Assembly (NCBI GenBank): GCA_004564215.1
Contig: CP024846.1
Location: forward strand, 2,927,501-2,991,500
DNA: 64,000 bases
DNA from: Beijerinckiaceae bacterium
Lineage (GTDB): Bacteria; Pseudomonadota; Alphaproteobacteria; Rhizobiales; Beijerinckiaceae
Direction of reading: 5' to 3'
Position numbers and translations under genes: made by a program
The notes under the pieces: generated by a model
Database searches by the model: none
The model's input: only the letters and a program-made list of their open reading frames with translations
Told to the model about the DNA's origin: nothing
Shown here: piece by piece, positions 27,767-36,746 of the stretch
Layout: each line of letters opens with the position of its first letter
Position numbering within the stretch: position 1 is the stretch's first letter

Positions 27767-28273
27767 TCAAGCCAGTGCGCGCCGCGCCCAGGGCCTCGTT
27801 TCTTCGGCGACTTCACGTCCAAGGCCTGGCTGGTAGAAAATGCCGAGATCGGGTCTCCGCCCTTCTTCCAGCAGCCGAAGCGTCGCCTCATCGCGGATGT
27901 CAAAACTATCGAAACCGCAGCGGGCCAGCAATTGCAGCTGATCGAAGAGAATGTCGCCGGTGGCGCGCAATTCGCCTCTAAATCCATAGCTGCGGCGAAA
28001 TTGATGTGCGAGCGAGTAGCCGCGCCCATCCGTGAATTTGGGAAAAGCGATCATGACCAGGGCGAAGTGACGAAGCTCCGGCGCGATGGTTTGCGCCGAC
28101 GTTCCCGGTTCCACAAATAGTCCGAGCGCGATATCGGCCGGTCGCGCTTGATGCTTCGCATCTTGCCACTGCGGCAAGGTCAAAATGACTTTGCCGCTAG
28201 GGGGAAAATCCTCTCCTTGCGCCAAGATCCGCCATTGGTCCGGCGCGAAAGCATCGCCTTTGTATAAGGGCAT
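27767..28273 (-). CDS. DUF934 protein of the sulfite reduction operon
   Basis: A 168-residue DUF934 protein starting MPLYKGDAFAPDQWRI. Conserved-looking blocks are FPKFTDGRGYSLAHQFRR and ELRATGDILFDQLQLLAR. The family is found almost only beside cysI and cysH and is annotated as a probable electron-transfer or accessory factor for sulfite reduction. It starts 2 bp after the cysH stop, so it is co-transcribed as the last gene of the operon. Confidence 0.9.
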   Translation of the reverse strand: MPLYKGDAFAPDQWRILAQGEDFPPSGKVILTLPQWQDAKHQARPADIALGLFVEPGTSAQTIAPELRHFALVMIAFPKFTDGRGYSLAHQFRRSYGFRGELRATGDILFDQLQLLARCGFDSFDIRDEATLRLLEEGRRPDLGIFYQPGLGREVAEETRPWARRALA

Positions 28274-28275
28274 CT

Positions 28276-29007
28276 TCAATGATCCGATAAAGCGTCGAGG
28301 GCTTGCGTATGGACGCCGCATTCAATCTTGCCGCGCCCACGCCAGCGGCCCGCGCGCAGGTCTTCGCCGGGCTTTACCGGCGAGGTGCACGGGATGCAGC
28401 CGATCGAGGGATAGTTTTTCGCGACGAGCGAATGGCGCGGCAACGCAAAGGCATCAAGATAGCCAAGGATCTTGCTTGCGGACCAGCGCGCGAGGGGGTT
28501 GACCTTGATCCGCCCGCTTTCGGCTTCGAACAAGGGGAGTGTTGCCCGTGTTTGGGCCTGAAAGCGTTTGCGCCCGGTGATCCAGGCATCATTGCCTTTC
28601 AGGGCCTCTGCCAAGGGCACGACCTTCCGGATCTCGCAACACGCGTCAGGGTCGGTCGCCCAAAGGAAATCTTCGGGATCTTCGGCCGCGAGCCTGATTG
28701 GGTCGGGCCCAATGGTGATGACATTGCGGAGATCAAGATGAGCGGCGAGCTGCTCACGATAGGCAATTGTCTCTTTGAACAGAACCTTGGTATCGATAAA
28801 GAACACGGGCGTCGCTTTGTCGATTTGCGCGACCATGTGAAGAAGCACCGCAGAATCCGCGCCAAAACTGGAGACGAGCGCGATCCGGCCAGGAAAAAGA
28901 TCTTCGATGGCAGCGCGCAGCACTTCTTGGGTGTCTGTCTCGGCATATTTGGCCGCAAGCTGCGCGGCCAGATCGGTATCACCGAAGAGGATGTCATCCC
29001 CGCGCAT
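28276..29007 (-). CDS. cysH: Adenylylsulfate (APS/PAPS) reductase CysH
   Basis: A 243-residue enzyme of assimilatory sulfate reduction. It has SSFGADSAVLLHMV for nucleotide binding, the cysteine pairs DACCEIRK and IGCIPCT that hold a 4Fe-4S cluster, and the catalytic ECGVH tail. The cluster ligands point to the APS-reducing type. AAGGAGG lies before the ATG at 29007, and the gene overlaps cysI by 14 bp. It reduces activated sulfate to sulfite with thioredoxin. Confidence 0.93.
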   Translation of the reverse strand: MRGDDILFGDTDLAAQLAAKYAETDTQEVLRAAIEDLFPGRIALVSSFGADSAVLLHMVAQIDKATPVFFIDTKVLFKETIAYREQLAAHLDLRNVITIGPDPIRLAAEDPEDFLWATDPDACCEIRKVVPLAEALKGNDAWITGRKRFQAQTRATLPLFEAESGRIKVNPLARWSASKILGYLDAFALPRHSLVAKNYPSIGCIPCTSPVKPGEDLRAGRWRGRGKIECGVHTQALDALSDH

Positions 29008-30652
29008 ACAACGCCTCCTTGAACGGCTCCATCCCAATCCGCCGGTAGGCCGCGAGGAAATCTTCGCTTCGGTCAGTTCGGAACTTCAAATAGGTATCGA
29101 CCACGGTTTCGATCGCGTCGACGATTTCTTCCGACGAAAAACTGCGGCCGGTGATCGCACCGACGCCGCAAGTCTCGTCGGCGGAACCGCCAAGCGTGAT
29201 CTGATAGGCTTCGGCGCCGGTTTTCTCGAGGCCGAGAATGCCGATATGGCCGACGTGGTGATGTCCGCAGGCATTGATACAGCCGGAAATATTGATCTTG
29301 AGCTCCCCGATTTCCTTGGCCCTGACAGTGTCGCCGAAACGCTCTGAAATCTGTTGCGCGATCGGAATCGAGCGGGCGGTCGCCAGCGCGCAATAATCAA
29401 GGCCGGGGCAGGAAATAATATCGGTCACAAGGCCGGTGTTGGCGGTTGCAAGACCTTGGCTCACGAGTCCGTCGTAAACCGCCGGCAAATCATCATAGGC
29501 GACATGGGGGAGAACGAGGTTTTGTTCGTGGGCGACACGGATCTCATCATGCGAGAAACGTTCGGCGAGATCGGCGACAAGATCCATCGAGTCCGCGCTT
29601 GCGTCGCCGGGAATACCGCCGATCGGCTTTAAGGAAATAGTGAGGATCCCGTAACCGGGTGTTTTATGCGCCACCACATTTTGCGCGACGAAACGGGAGA
29701 ACCCGCGGTCGGTCGCTTTGCGTTTTTCCAGGGCAAACGAAGACTCCGCGCGCGGCGGCAGTACGGGCGGAGCGAAATAAGCGCGGATGCGATCAATCTC
29801 GCTCTGCGGCAAGGTCAGGGCATCTTCACGATGATTGGCGAATTGATCCTCGACTTCGGCGCGAATGACGTCAGCGCCTTTCTCATGCACGAGGATTTTG
29901 ATCCGCGCCTTATATTTATTGTCGCGCCGTCCTTCGAGATTATAGACGCGCAAAATTGCGTTGGTGTAGGCGAGCAGATCCGTCTTTGGCAGAAAGTCGC
30001 GGATCTTATGCGCAACCAAGGGGGTGCGGCCTAAGCCGCCGCCGACATAAACCGCAAAACCAATCTCGCCTTCCGCGTTTTTGACGATCTGATAGCCGAT
30101 GTCGTGCACCCTGATCGCCGCCCGGTCCTTAGCCGCGCCATTGACCGCAATCTTGAATTTGCGCGGGAGAAACGAATATTCGGGATGCAGCGAAGACCAT
30201 TGCCGCAAAATTTCCGCATAGGGGCGGGGGTCTTCGATCTCGTCGGCGGCCGCACCGGCAAATTGATCGGCCGTGACATTGCGTATGCAATTTCCGGACG
30301 TCTGGATCGCATGCATCTCGACTTCGGCAAGCTCATTCAAGATCGCCGGGCAATCTGCGAGCGCCGGCCAATTGAACTGGATGTTCTGCCGCGTGGTAAA
30401 ATGGCCGTAGCCCTTGTCATAATGGCGCGCGATGAAGGCGAGCTTGCGCAGCTGCCGAGACGACAAGGTGCCATAGGGGATCGCGACGCGAAGCATATAG
30501 GCGTGGAGTTGCAAATAGACGCCGTTCATGAGCCGCAGCGGCTTGAATTGGTCCTCGTCCAGCTCGCCAGAAAGGCGGCGAGCAACCTGATCGGCGAATT
30601 GAGCCACACGGGCGGCCACAAAGCTTTTGTCGAATTCATCGTAGCGGTACAT
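28994..30652 (-). CDS. cysI: Sulfite reductase hemoprotein CysI-like
   Basis: A 552-residue nitrite/sulfite reductase of the one-subunit type. It has duplicated ferredoxin-like domains with GHFTTRQNIQFNW and the siroheme/4Fe-4S ligands in SCPGLDYCALA and NISGCINACGHHH. It converts sulfite to sulfide. The start MYRYDEFDKSFV at 30652 is preferred over an ATG five codons upstream. Because DUF2849, cysH and DUF934 flank it, sulfite rather than nitrite is the likely substrate. Confidence 0.92.
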   Translation of the reverse strand: MYRYDEFDKSFVAARVAQFADQVARRLSGELDEDQFKPLRLMNGVYLQLHAYMLRVAIPYGTLSSRQLRKLAFIARHYDKGYGHFTTRQNIQFNWPALADCPAILNELAEVEMHAIQTSGNCIRNVTADQFAGAAADEIEDPRPYAEILRQWSSLHPEYSFLPRKFKIAVNGAAKDRAAIRVHDIGYQIVKNAEGEIGFAVYVGGGLGRTPLVAHKIRDFLPKTDLLAYTNAILRVYNLEGRRDNKYKARIKILVHEKGADVIRAEVEDQFANHREDALTLPQSEIDRIRAYFAPPVLPPRAESSFALEKRKATDRGFSRFVAQNVVAHKTPGYGILTISLKPIGGIPGDASADSMDLVADLAERFSHDEIRVAHEQNLVLPHVAYDDLPAVYDGLVSQGLATANTGLVTDIISCPGLDYCALATARSIPIAQQISERFGDTVRAKEIGELKINISGCINACGHHHVGHIGILGLEKTGAEAYQITLGGSADETCGVGAITGRSFSSEEIVDAIETVVDTYLKFRTDRSEDFLAAYRRIGMEPFKEALYARG

Positions 30653-30691
30653 GCCAGGTGCGCCCATCCGAGCTAGCCGAGTCGCGTCAAT

Positions 30692-31039
30692 TCAAGAAAA
30701 CACACTGATGCCTTGGCGGGCCACGAGGTCCGGCGAAGGATCTGCTTCGCGCAGCTCTCGCAAAGGCGGCAAGAAGTCTATGGTTGGCCCACGGGCTCGA
30801 ATGGCCTCGCGCAAGGTCACCGCATGCAAGCCGGCAGCATCCTCTGCGACCTCGACAATAAAAGGTTCAACGATAAGATTGCGCCTGGCGTCGTTGCGGG
30901 CGGCGCCCAGGCCTGCTTCGGCGTCCTCTTTGGTCGCAAAAACTTTCGCCTCTTCGATCGTTTCCGACCAGGATCCGTCGCGGCCGATATAAACCACCCC
31001 GCCATCGGCGAGCCGATTTGCTGTAACAACCTTGGACAT
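30692..31039 (-). CDS. DUF2849 protein, first gene of sulfur operon
   Basis: A 115-residue DUF2849 protein (MSKVVTANRLADGGVVYIGR). The family is nearly always the gene before cysI in Hyphomicrobiales and may deliver electrons or assist sulfite reductase; its mechanism is unknown. It opens the operon here; cysG, which is often the neighbour, is absent. The ATG at 31039 follows an AT-rich promoter region. A longer open frame upstream lacks family similarity. Confidence 0.88.
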   Translation of the reverse strand: MSKVVTANRLADGGVVYIGRDGSWSETIEEAKVFATKEDAEAGLGAARNDARRNLIVEPFIVEVAEDAAGLHAVTLREAIRARGPTIDFLPPLRELREADPSPDLVARQGISVFS

Positions 31040-31403
31040 AACGGTGCTCACCAGAACTACACTTTGACTTGCATATAGTCCAATTAACAGAGTTTGGCGA
31101 GCTTTTATATATAAATACATTTTATATATGTATAATAAGCCATTTTTTCGTTGGCTCGGTTCAAGTGCCGTTTATGCGACCCGGCGGGGGGGTCGCATAG
31201 CATCGGCCTATGAAGTTTTTTACTGCTCCCCTCGCATGCGCCCCAGGATCGCTCCAAATAGGGGAGGTCCGTTCGCCCGCGGCGCGGCCGACTGAGCTTT
31301 CGCTGTGCGCGGGAAGCTAGGCTTGCCTCTCCCGCTTCAATTTCGTATCGGATGCCCTCATTCGCGCCGACGATTTGTTGCGCGAGGCGTGTTTGGAGTC
31401 TTC
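31040..31403. other. AT-rich promoter gap with a strong hairpin
   Basis: The 364-bp gap separates the sulfur operon from dedA. It holds an AT-only-like run near 31107-31138 and a 10-bp perfect inverted repeat, TATGCGACCC (31173-31182) with GGGTCGCATA (31190-31199), loop of seven. The hairpin lacks a T-run, so it is more likely a binding site or leader structure than a simple terminator. Confidence 0.6.
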
Positions 31404-32039
31404 GTGTTCGTCTCACACATTCAACCGCTCATCGCTCAACATGGCTATTGGGTCGTCTTTTTGATCGTCATGCTGGAGAGCGCCGGCGTTCCGCTCCCGG
31501 GCGAAACCGTGTTGGTGCTTGCGGCAGGCTATGCCGGTGCCACCGGGGAGCTTAACCTTTCCCTGGTCATCGCTTCAGCGGCGTCTGGGGCGATCATCGG
31601 AGACAATATAGGCTTCTGGGTTGGCAGAACTTGGGGAACCAAGTTTCTTCTGCGATACGGAAAATTCGTTCACCTTTCAGAGAGCCGCCTCAAGCTCGGG
31701 CAATATTTATTTGCAAAACATGGTGCGAAAATTGTTTTCTTCGGCCGTTTTGTCGCCTTCCTGCGAGTCCTCGCCGCCTTGCTCGCGGGCGTGAACAAAT
31801 ATGAGTGGCGGCAATTTCTGTTCTTTAACGCTCTCGGCGGGGTCACCTGGGCAGTTGTGATCGGAATTGGCGCTTTTCTTTTTGGCGATTCCATTCATCG
31901 GGTGAGCGGCCCGCTCGGCATCGCGGCCCTCGTCGCTGTCGTCGCCGGCGTGATTGTGTTTATGTATATCGTTCGCCGGGAAGAAAAGAAGATGGAAAAA
32001 AAGCTCTCCGAGCCCGACGCTGATTTTCGCGCGCTTTGA
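31404..32039 (+). CDS. DedA-family membrane protein
   Basis: A 211-residue VTT/DedA protein. The GTG start has GGAG eight bases upstream and gives MFVSHIQPLIAQHGYWVVF. The conserved ESAGVPLPGETVL motif and the FFGRFVAFLRVLAALLAG segment, plus about five helices, match the family. DedA proteins act as proton-coupled lipid scramblases or flippases for carriers such as undecaprenyl phosphate. An ATG 33 codons upstream would add a non-family leader. Confidence 0.88.
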   Translation: MFVSHIQPLIAQHGYWVVFLIVMLESAGVPLPGETVLVLAAGYAGATGELNLSLVIASAASGAIIGDNIGFWVGRTWGTKFLLRYGKFVHLSESRLKLGQYLFAKHGAKIVFFGRFVAFLRVLAALLAGVNKYEWRQFLFFNALGGVTWAVVIGIGAFLFGDSIHRVSGPLGIAALVAVVAGVIVFMYIVRREEKKMEKKLSEPDADFRAL

Positions 32040-32092
32040 AGCCACGCGGGTTCAATTAAATTTCATTCGGAACACAGCCTAAACCCAAATAA

Positions 32093-32962
32093 TTAGGGCT
32101 TTTCGAGACGCGCGATGAGGCTCGATGTGTCCCATCGCCGGCCTCCCATATTTTGGACATCGGCGTAGAACTGATCGACCAAGGCCGCGACGGGGAGGGT
32201 TGCGCCGTTCCGGCGGGCCTCGGCAAAGCATATGGCAAGGTCCTTGCGCATCCAATCGACCGCGAAGCCGAAGTCGAACTTGCCGGCGTTCATGGTTTTG
32301 TGCCGGTTGTCCATTTGCCAGGATTGCGCCGCCCCTTGGCTGATGATCTCGACGACAGCATCGGGATCGAGCCCGGCACGCTTGGCGAAATGGATGCCTT
32401 CGGCCAAAGCCTGAACCAGACCCGAAATACAGATCTGATTGGCCATTTTTGTCAGCTGCCCCGACCCTGATGGGCCCATCAGGCGGCAGGCCTTGGCATA
32501 GGCCGCGATGACCGGCTCCGCCTTGCGGTAATCTTCGGCAGCGCCGCCGCACATGATGCTGAGCGTCCCGTTTTCGGCGCCGGCTTGGCCGCCGGAGACC
32601 GGCGCATCGATGAAGCCAGCACCCCTCGCTTCGGCCTTTGCGTGAAGCTCGCGCGCGACTTCCGCCGAGGCGGTCGTATGATCGACAAAGACTGCTGAGG
32701 GCTCGAGCCCTTCAAAAGCGCCGTCCGCACCGGTCGTCACCGCGCGAAGATCGTCGTCATTTCCGACGCAGGCAAAGACAAACTCCTGGCCGACTGCGGC
32801 CTCTCGCGGGCTTGCAGCAAATCCGCCGTTGAATTCAGTTACCCATTTTTCCGCTTTGGCGACAGTGCGATTGTAAACGGTGACGTCATGGCCCTTTTTC
32901 TTGAGGTGGCCGGCCATCGGATATCCCATGACGCCGAGTCCGAGGAAAGCTACTTTTGCCAT
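32093..32962 (-). CDS. Beta-hydroxyacid dehydrogenase, GLYR/3-HIBADH type
   Basis: A 289-residue NAD(P)-dependent oxidoreductase with the Rossmann motif FLGLGVMGYPMAGHL at the N-terminus, the substrate motif DAPVSGGQAGAENGTLSIM near 120 and the catalytic Lys in GSGQLTKMANQ near 170. The family reduces 3-hydroxyisobutyrate, tartronate semialdehyde or glyoxylate/succinate semialdehyde. The substrate cannot be set from sequence. It follows the solute-binding protein on the same strand by 38 bp, possibly in one transcript. Confidence 0.88.
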   Translation of the reverse strand: MAKVAFLGLGVMGYPMAGHLKKKGHDVTVYNRTVAKAEKWVTEFNGGFAASPREAAVGQEFVFACVGNDDDLRAVTTGADGAFEGLEPSAVFVDHTTASAEVARELHAKAEARGAGFIDAPVSGGQAGAENGTLSIMCGGAAEDYRKAEPVIAAYAKACRLMGPSGSGQLTKMANQICISGLVQALAEGIHFAKRAGLDPDAVVEIISQGAAQSWQMDNRHKTMNAGKFDFGFAVDWMRKDLAICFAEARRNGATLPVAALVDQFYADVQNMGGRRWDTSSLIARLEKP

Positions 32963-33000
32963 TGGTTCGTCTCCGGCGAGGCCCTTAAAGAGCGCTGCGG

Positions 33001-33825
33001 CTAATTGATTTGGAAATCAAAATATTTGCTGCTGAGTTTGGCAAAGGTGCCGTCGGCCATGCTCGCATCCAGGGCCTTCTCGAACATCGCTTTCAAGACC
33101 GTGTCTTGCTTGCGAAGGCCGATGCCAATGCCGTCGCCGAAATAGGCGGGATCGCGCGGCACGTCGGACGTGAGGATGCAACAGAGTGCCTCCCTGCGGG
33201 TCTTGATGTAGTCCATAAGTGCGTCCTTGTCGCCGATGAAGACGTCGAGGCGCCCTTCGGCAAGATCGAGAATGGCTTCCTCCAGCGAGGCGTAGGTCCG
33301 GATCTCCGACTGTTTGAAAATATCTTCGACATAGGCCGGGTGGGTTCCTCCCGACTCGACGCCTATCGTTTTGCCGGCAAGACCATTGGGGGTCGTATCC
33401 GTGATGACATTCTGCTTGGAACTCATGAACGCCGAGGGCATTCGGATATAAGGCTTGGTGAAATCGATTTTCTGACGGGCCTCGTCGGTGATTTCCATGG
33501 CCGCCATGATCGCATCATATTGATTGTCGAGAAGGCCGGGAATGAGTCCGTCCCAATCCTGCGCGGTGAATGTGCAGGTCACTTTCATGCGGGCGCATAG
33601 ATCGCGTGCGAGATCGATCTCAAAGCCGGCAAGCTTATTGTCTTCGAGAAAATTGTAAGGCGGGCGCGCGCCTTCGCTGGCAATTCTGACCGTTTGCCAG
33701 ACAGCATGCGAACCCTCTGCGGCCACCTTTGAGGGCAGCCCCATGAAGTTAAGGATCAAGCTCATTGCAAAAATCCAACGCGCATAAGAGGCTCGCACCC
33801 GGCCTGTTTGAACCCTGAGCGACAA
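33001..33825 (-). CDS. Orphan amino-acid-type solute-binding protein
   Basis: A 274-residue family 3 periplasmic binding protein. After a signal region (RWIFAMSLILNFMGLPSKV), the SBP pattern GARPPYNFLEDNKLAGFEID and DFTKPYIRMPSAF is clear. The frame opens at TTG 33825; GTG 33798 is a good alternative. It would bind a polar amino acid or similar ligand. No permease or ATPase gene adjoins it, so it works with distant partners or as a sensor. Confidence 0.85.
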   Translation of the reverse strand: MSLRVQTGRVRASYARWIFAMSLILNFMGLPSKVAAEGSHAVWQTVRIASEGARPPYNFLEDNKLAGFEIDLARDLCARMKVTCTFTAQDWDGLIPGLLDNQYDAIMAAMEITDEARQKIDFTKPYIRMPSAFMSSKQNVITDTTPNGLAGKTIGVESGGTHPAYVEDIFKQSEIRTYASLEEAILDLAEGRLDVFIGDKDALMDYIKTRREALCCILTSDVPRDPAYFGDGIGIGLRKQDTVLKAMFEKALDASMADGTFAKLSSKYFDFQIN

Positions 33826-33866
33826 TCAACTTCTCCTTACAGTCCTATTCGGCCCATCTGCTTAGG

Positions 33867-34124
33867 GTGAAAAGGCGCGGCTATGCATTCGGCGGCGTGG
33901 GCGCCATTGCGGGCGCATTTATAGGATTGATTTCAGGTTTCGGGAAAGGGGCTCGGTCGGGCTTTGGCCTCTTTACGGCAATCGGCGCATATTTTGCTTT
34001 CGAACGCCAAAGAGTGGCTGCAGACCGCGCGCGGACGCAAGGCACCGGCGTCGCCACGGGCGAGCAGCTTGAAACGAGGGGCCCCGGCTCTTATAACTCG
34101 CCAGCCAGGTACAATGGAGCGTAG
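33867..34124 (+). CDS. Small glycine-rich membrane protein
   Basis: An 85-residue frame beginning at GTG. Residues 6-45 are glycine/alanine-rich hydrophobic (GAIAGAFIGLISGFGKG), then a charged tail. It ends 6 bp before mrp, so translation coupling is plausible. No family was recognised and the start is uncertain. Confidence 0.45.
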   Translation: MKRRGYAFGGVGAIAGAFIGLISGFGKGARSGFGLFTAIGAYFAFERQRVAADRARTQGTGVATGEQLETRGPGSYNSPARYNGA

Positions 34125-34130
34125 CCAAGT

Positions 34131-35219
34131 ATGGTTAGCGATCAGGATGTTCTCGCCGCGCTTCAATCGGTTCCGGGTCCAGACGGCAAGACGCCGCTGC
34201 CTCAGTCCGGCGCCCTCTCCGGTCTTTCGATCAAGGAGGGAAAGGTCTATCTCTCCATTGCAATCGACCCGCGCCAATCGGCGGTGCTCGAGCCGATGCG
34301 GGCCGCCGCGGAGGCAGCGGTCAAGCAAACGCGCGGTGTGACTTCGGCTCTCGTCAGCCTGACCGCGGAAACGCAAGCGCCACCGGCGTCCGCCCCGCCT
34401 AAGGCCGCCGCCCCGCGCAATATCGCCATACCAGGGATTTCCAACATCATTGCCGTCGCGTCCGGCAAGGGCGGTGTCGGCAAGTCGACAAGCTGTGTCA
34501 ATATTGCGCTTGGCCTTGCATCGCTGGGTTGGCGCATTGGCATCCTCGACGCCGATATTTATGGACCGTCGCTGCCGCGCCTTCTCGGACTCAAAGGAAA
34601 GCCCGAGTCCGAAGGCCGCACGATCAAGCCGCTCACCGCTTACGGGGTCAAGGCCATGTCGATCGGCTTCCTCGTCGAGGAAGAAGATCCGATGATCTGG
34701 CGCGGGCCGATGGTGATGTCTGCGATCCAGCAATTGCTGCGCGACGTCCAATGGGGAGAACTTGATTGTCTGGTGGTCGACATGCCGCCTGGGACCGGCG
34801 ATGCACAATTGACATTGGCACAAAACGTTCCGCTGGCCGGCGCCGTCATCGTGTCGACGCCTCAGGATCTTGCGCTTATCGACGCGCGCCGCGGCATTGC
34901 GATGTTCAACAAGGTGGACGTTCCGGTCTTGGGCATCATTGAAAATATGAGCTATTTTCTCTGTCCGCATTGCGGCGGCCGCTCCGATATTTTCGCGCAT
35001 GGCGGGGCCCGCCATGAGGCCGAAAAATTTGGCGTGCCGTTTCTCGGAGAAGTGCCGCTGGATATTGGGATTCGCGAAAATTCCGACTTGGGTCGCCCGG
35101 TGACGGCGGTTGATCCAAAGGGTGCCTTTGCGGGGATTTATCGTGCGATCGCAGCGCAGATCAAAGCCAGTCTCGAAAAGGAGCGTCCCCGCGCCGCCCC
35201 GAAGATTACGATTGAATAA
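34131..35219 (+). CDS. mrp: Mrp/ApbC iron-sulfur carrier ATPase
   Basis: A 362-residue protein with an N-terminal MIP18/DUF59 domain (1-85), a linker rich in Pro/Ala, and a deviant-Walker P-loop ATPase from about 105 (ASGKGGVGKSTSCVNIALG). The CPHC pair near 280 is the Fe-S binding site used for dimer-bridged cluster transfer. Mrp delivers 4Fe-4S clusters to apoproteins. Length matches alphaproteobacterial Mrp. Confidence 0.95.
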   Translation: MVSDQDVLAALQSVPGPDGKTPLPQSGALSGLSIKEGKVYLSIAIDPRQSAVLEPMRAAAEAAVKQTRGVTSALVSLTAETQAPPASAPPKAAAPRNIAIPGISNIIAVASGKGGVGKSTSCVNIALGLASLGWRIGILDADIYGPSLPRLLGLKGKPESEGRTIKPLTAYGVKAMSIGFLVEEEDPMIWRGPMVMSAIQQLLRDVQWGELDCLVVDMPPGTGDAQLTLAQNVPLAGAVIVSTPQDLALIDARRGIAMFNKVDVPVLGIIENMSYFLCPHCGGRSDIFAHGGARHEAEKFGVPFLGEVPLDIGIRENSDLGRPVTAVDPKGAFAGIYRAIAAQIKASLEKERPRAAPKITIE

Positions 35220-35275
35220 ACCGGATCCGCGTGCGACGTTTTGCGGAGACGGCAAAACGTCAGGGAGGGTTTTCG

Positions 35276-35539
35276 ATGAAAAGCTCCCAGATCCTCGTAA
35301 TGGGCGCCGCCTTGATGCTCCAGGGGCCTGCTCTCGCCGCCGACCGGGATCATCGCGGTGCCGCGCAGAATGGGACTGGTTATTACGTGCCCAATTTTAG
35401 CGATGGCTCTGGAGCCTCGACTCCGATTATGGAGGTTCCAGGCAGCGTCGTGGTCGTCCCGCAGCAGGTACTGCAAGACCAACAGTCCATCACGCTCTGC
35501 GATGCGCTGAGGAATGTCAGCGGCGTGACCTGCCGATAA
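35276..35539 (+). CDS. Exported mini-protein ending in a TonB-plug motif
   Basis: An 87-residue protein. The signal peptide is MKSSQILVMGAALMLQGPALAA; the mature part ends VPQQVLQDQQSITLCDALRN and VSGVTCR before TAA. That C-terminus is the start of the plug domain of TonB-dependent siderophore receptors, where a barrel of some 600 residues would follow. No barrel remnant was found downstream. AGGGAGG lies a few bases upstream of the ATG, so it appears to be expressed. It is either a truncated receptor or a genuine small protein using the plug segment. Confidence 0.6.
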   Translation: MKSSQILVMGAALMLQGPALAADRDHRGAAQNGTGYYVPNFSDGSGASTPIMEVPGSVVVVPQQVLQDQQSITLCDALRNVSGVTCR

Positions 35540-35613
35540 ATACCGACTGTACCCCGTTGTTATTTATTGAGTTTCTGCGGCACCTTAGAGATAGACCAAG
35601 CTTCCAGCCCTAG

Positions 35614-35823
35614 TTATGGTTGGGCCACTTCCGTCTCCAGAGTCCTCCTAATGTGCGCAAGGTAGGGTTTCAACATGTCGACTGTCTTACGTGTGTTTGG
35701 ATTGTCGCCACCCGCTTGAAGCTCTGAGATCCTCTTTTGCAGGACGTCTATAGCCGTGCGGGCGACCCGGATACGCCTGGCATAACTCCGTCCCGTGTCG
35801 CCTGAGATCGATTGCTCGGTCAC
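35614..35823 (-). CDS. Small helical hypothetical protein (VTEQ type)
   Basis: A 69-residue protein read from a GTG with GGAGG six bases upstream (first residues VTEQSISGDTGRS). It is mostly helical with an HIRRTLETEVAQP end. The first residues resemble the protein at 3122-3316. An ATG 18 codons upstream is in frame but has no clear ribosome site. Function unknown. Confidence 0.5.
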   Translation of the reverse strand: MTEQSISGDTGRSYARRIRVARTAIDVLQKRISELQAGGDNPNTRKTVDMLKPYLAHIRRTLETEVAQP

Positions 35824-35971
35824 GACATGCCTCCGCTCGTTAAGACGATTAACGTCGGAAAGCATAGGGTGTGCCATATTGCTCGAGCTCTAGCTATGGT
35901 CGGGCCGCCTTTTCGTTTAGCCTGGCGTCCCGCGCGGGGCTCGTGTGGACAAGCCAGGCTAGGAACCCCGA

Positions 35972-36217
35972 ATGAAAGATTTGCTCGGAATCCTAAACTT
36001 TCTTTCAGCGATTTGCGCATTTAGCGCCGCGATGTGCTGGCTAAAGGTCGCGCTGGTTTCACTGCCGGCTACCATGGGCCTCACCGTCGATATGACTAAC
36101 TTCGATTGGCTGACCAAACCGGTTCTCGAGCAAGCAAACTGGAACAAGCGCGCAGCATACTTCGCCGTCGCGGCGGCTGTGCTGCAAGGCCTCGTTGCGG
36201 CCAGCGACCTCGTCTGA
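35972..36217 (+). CDS. Small two-helix membrane protein
   Basis: An 81-residue frame with two hydrophobic helices (LGILNFLSAICAFSAAMCW and YFAVAAAVLQGLVAASDLV). Between them lies VDMTNFDWLTKPVLEQANW. The composition is that of a real small inner-membrane protein. The ribosome site is weak. No function can be given. Confidence 0.5.
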   Translation: MKDLLGILNFLSAICAFSAAMCWLKVALVSLPATMGLTVDMTNFDWLTKPVLEQANWNKRAAYFAVAAAVLQGLVAASDLV

Positions 36218-36746
36218 TAGGCGCGACGGCTATAGGGAGAACGGCAAAAGAGTGGCTTTGGGCGCTAAAATTGGTTGATACGCTGCAGGCTTATGCTGGC
36301 ACGCATCCATCTGCCAGATGCCGAACTTTGGATCGAAGGTCTGGCTCACCGACAAACTCAATGGCCTTAGGGGGCTCGGCAATAAACTCAGCCATCAAGC
36401 TGCGTAAGATAAACCCCAATATCAACGAACGGTAGCACCGGCACTGCCAGAAGATCGCGATGGGCCAGCTCGTCTTCGGGTCGATATAGGTCGTACTGGC
36501 AGCTACAAAGAAAATCACGAGCGGCAGGGCTTTCCAGCCGACCTGCCGCTGAACTTGGCGCAGCCGCATGCATTCGGTCCTCGTCCGCACGATCGACGAG
36601 GTTGATATCGATCTCAACTTTCCCCAAGCGGCATGATAGCCTGCAGGTTATCGTGCTTGGGGACTCGAAGTGGCGCTTGAAGTTTCGGATGCCTCCCTGA
36701 CACATCGCTGCCGCCAGGCGGCGTCGCGCGTGGCCGGTCGGCCCCA
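36218..36746. other. Gene-poor gap with a long imperfect palindrome
   Basis: No intact gene is visible. Short overlapping frames on both strands look degenerate. An imperfect inverted repeat runs from CCCCAAGC at 36622-36629 to GCTTGGGG at 36655-36662, with a CCTGCAGG centre. It lies 85 bp before the MFS gene and marks the left boundary of the 36.7-40.2 kb cluster. It could be an operator or a decayed element end. Confidence 0.5.

Noticed and set aside
33003..33018. FNR/FixK-like TTGAT...ATCAA
   Set aside because: The spacer is six bases rather than four, and it lies at the 3' end of the solute-binding protein gene.
36388..36705. 105-codon frame on the minus strand before the MFS gene
   Set aside because: No ribosome site, low-complexity mix of residues, and a competing frame overlaps it; judged non-coding.
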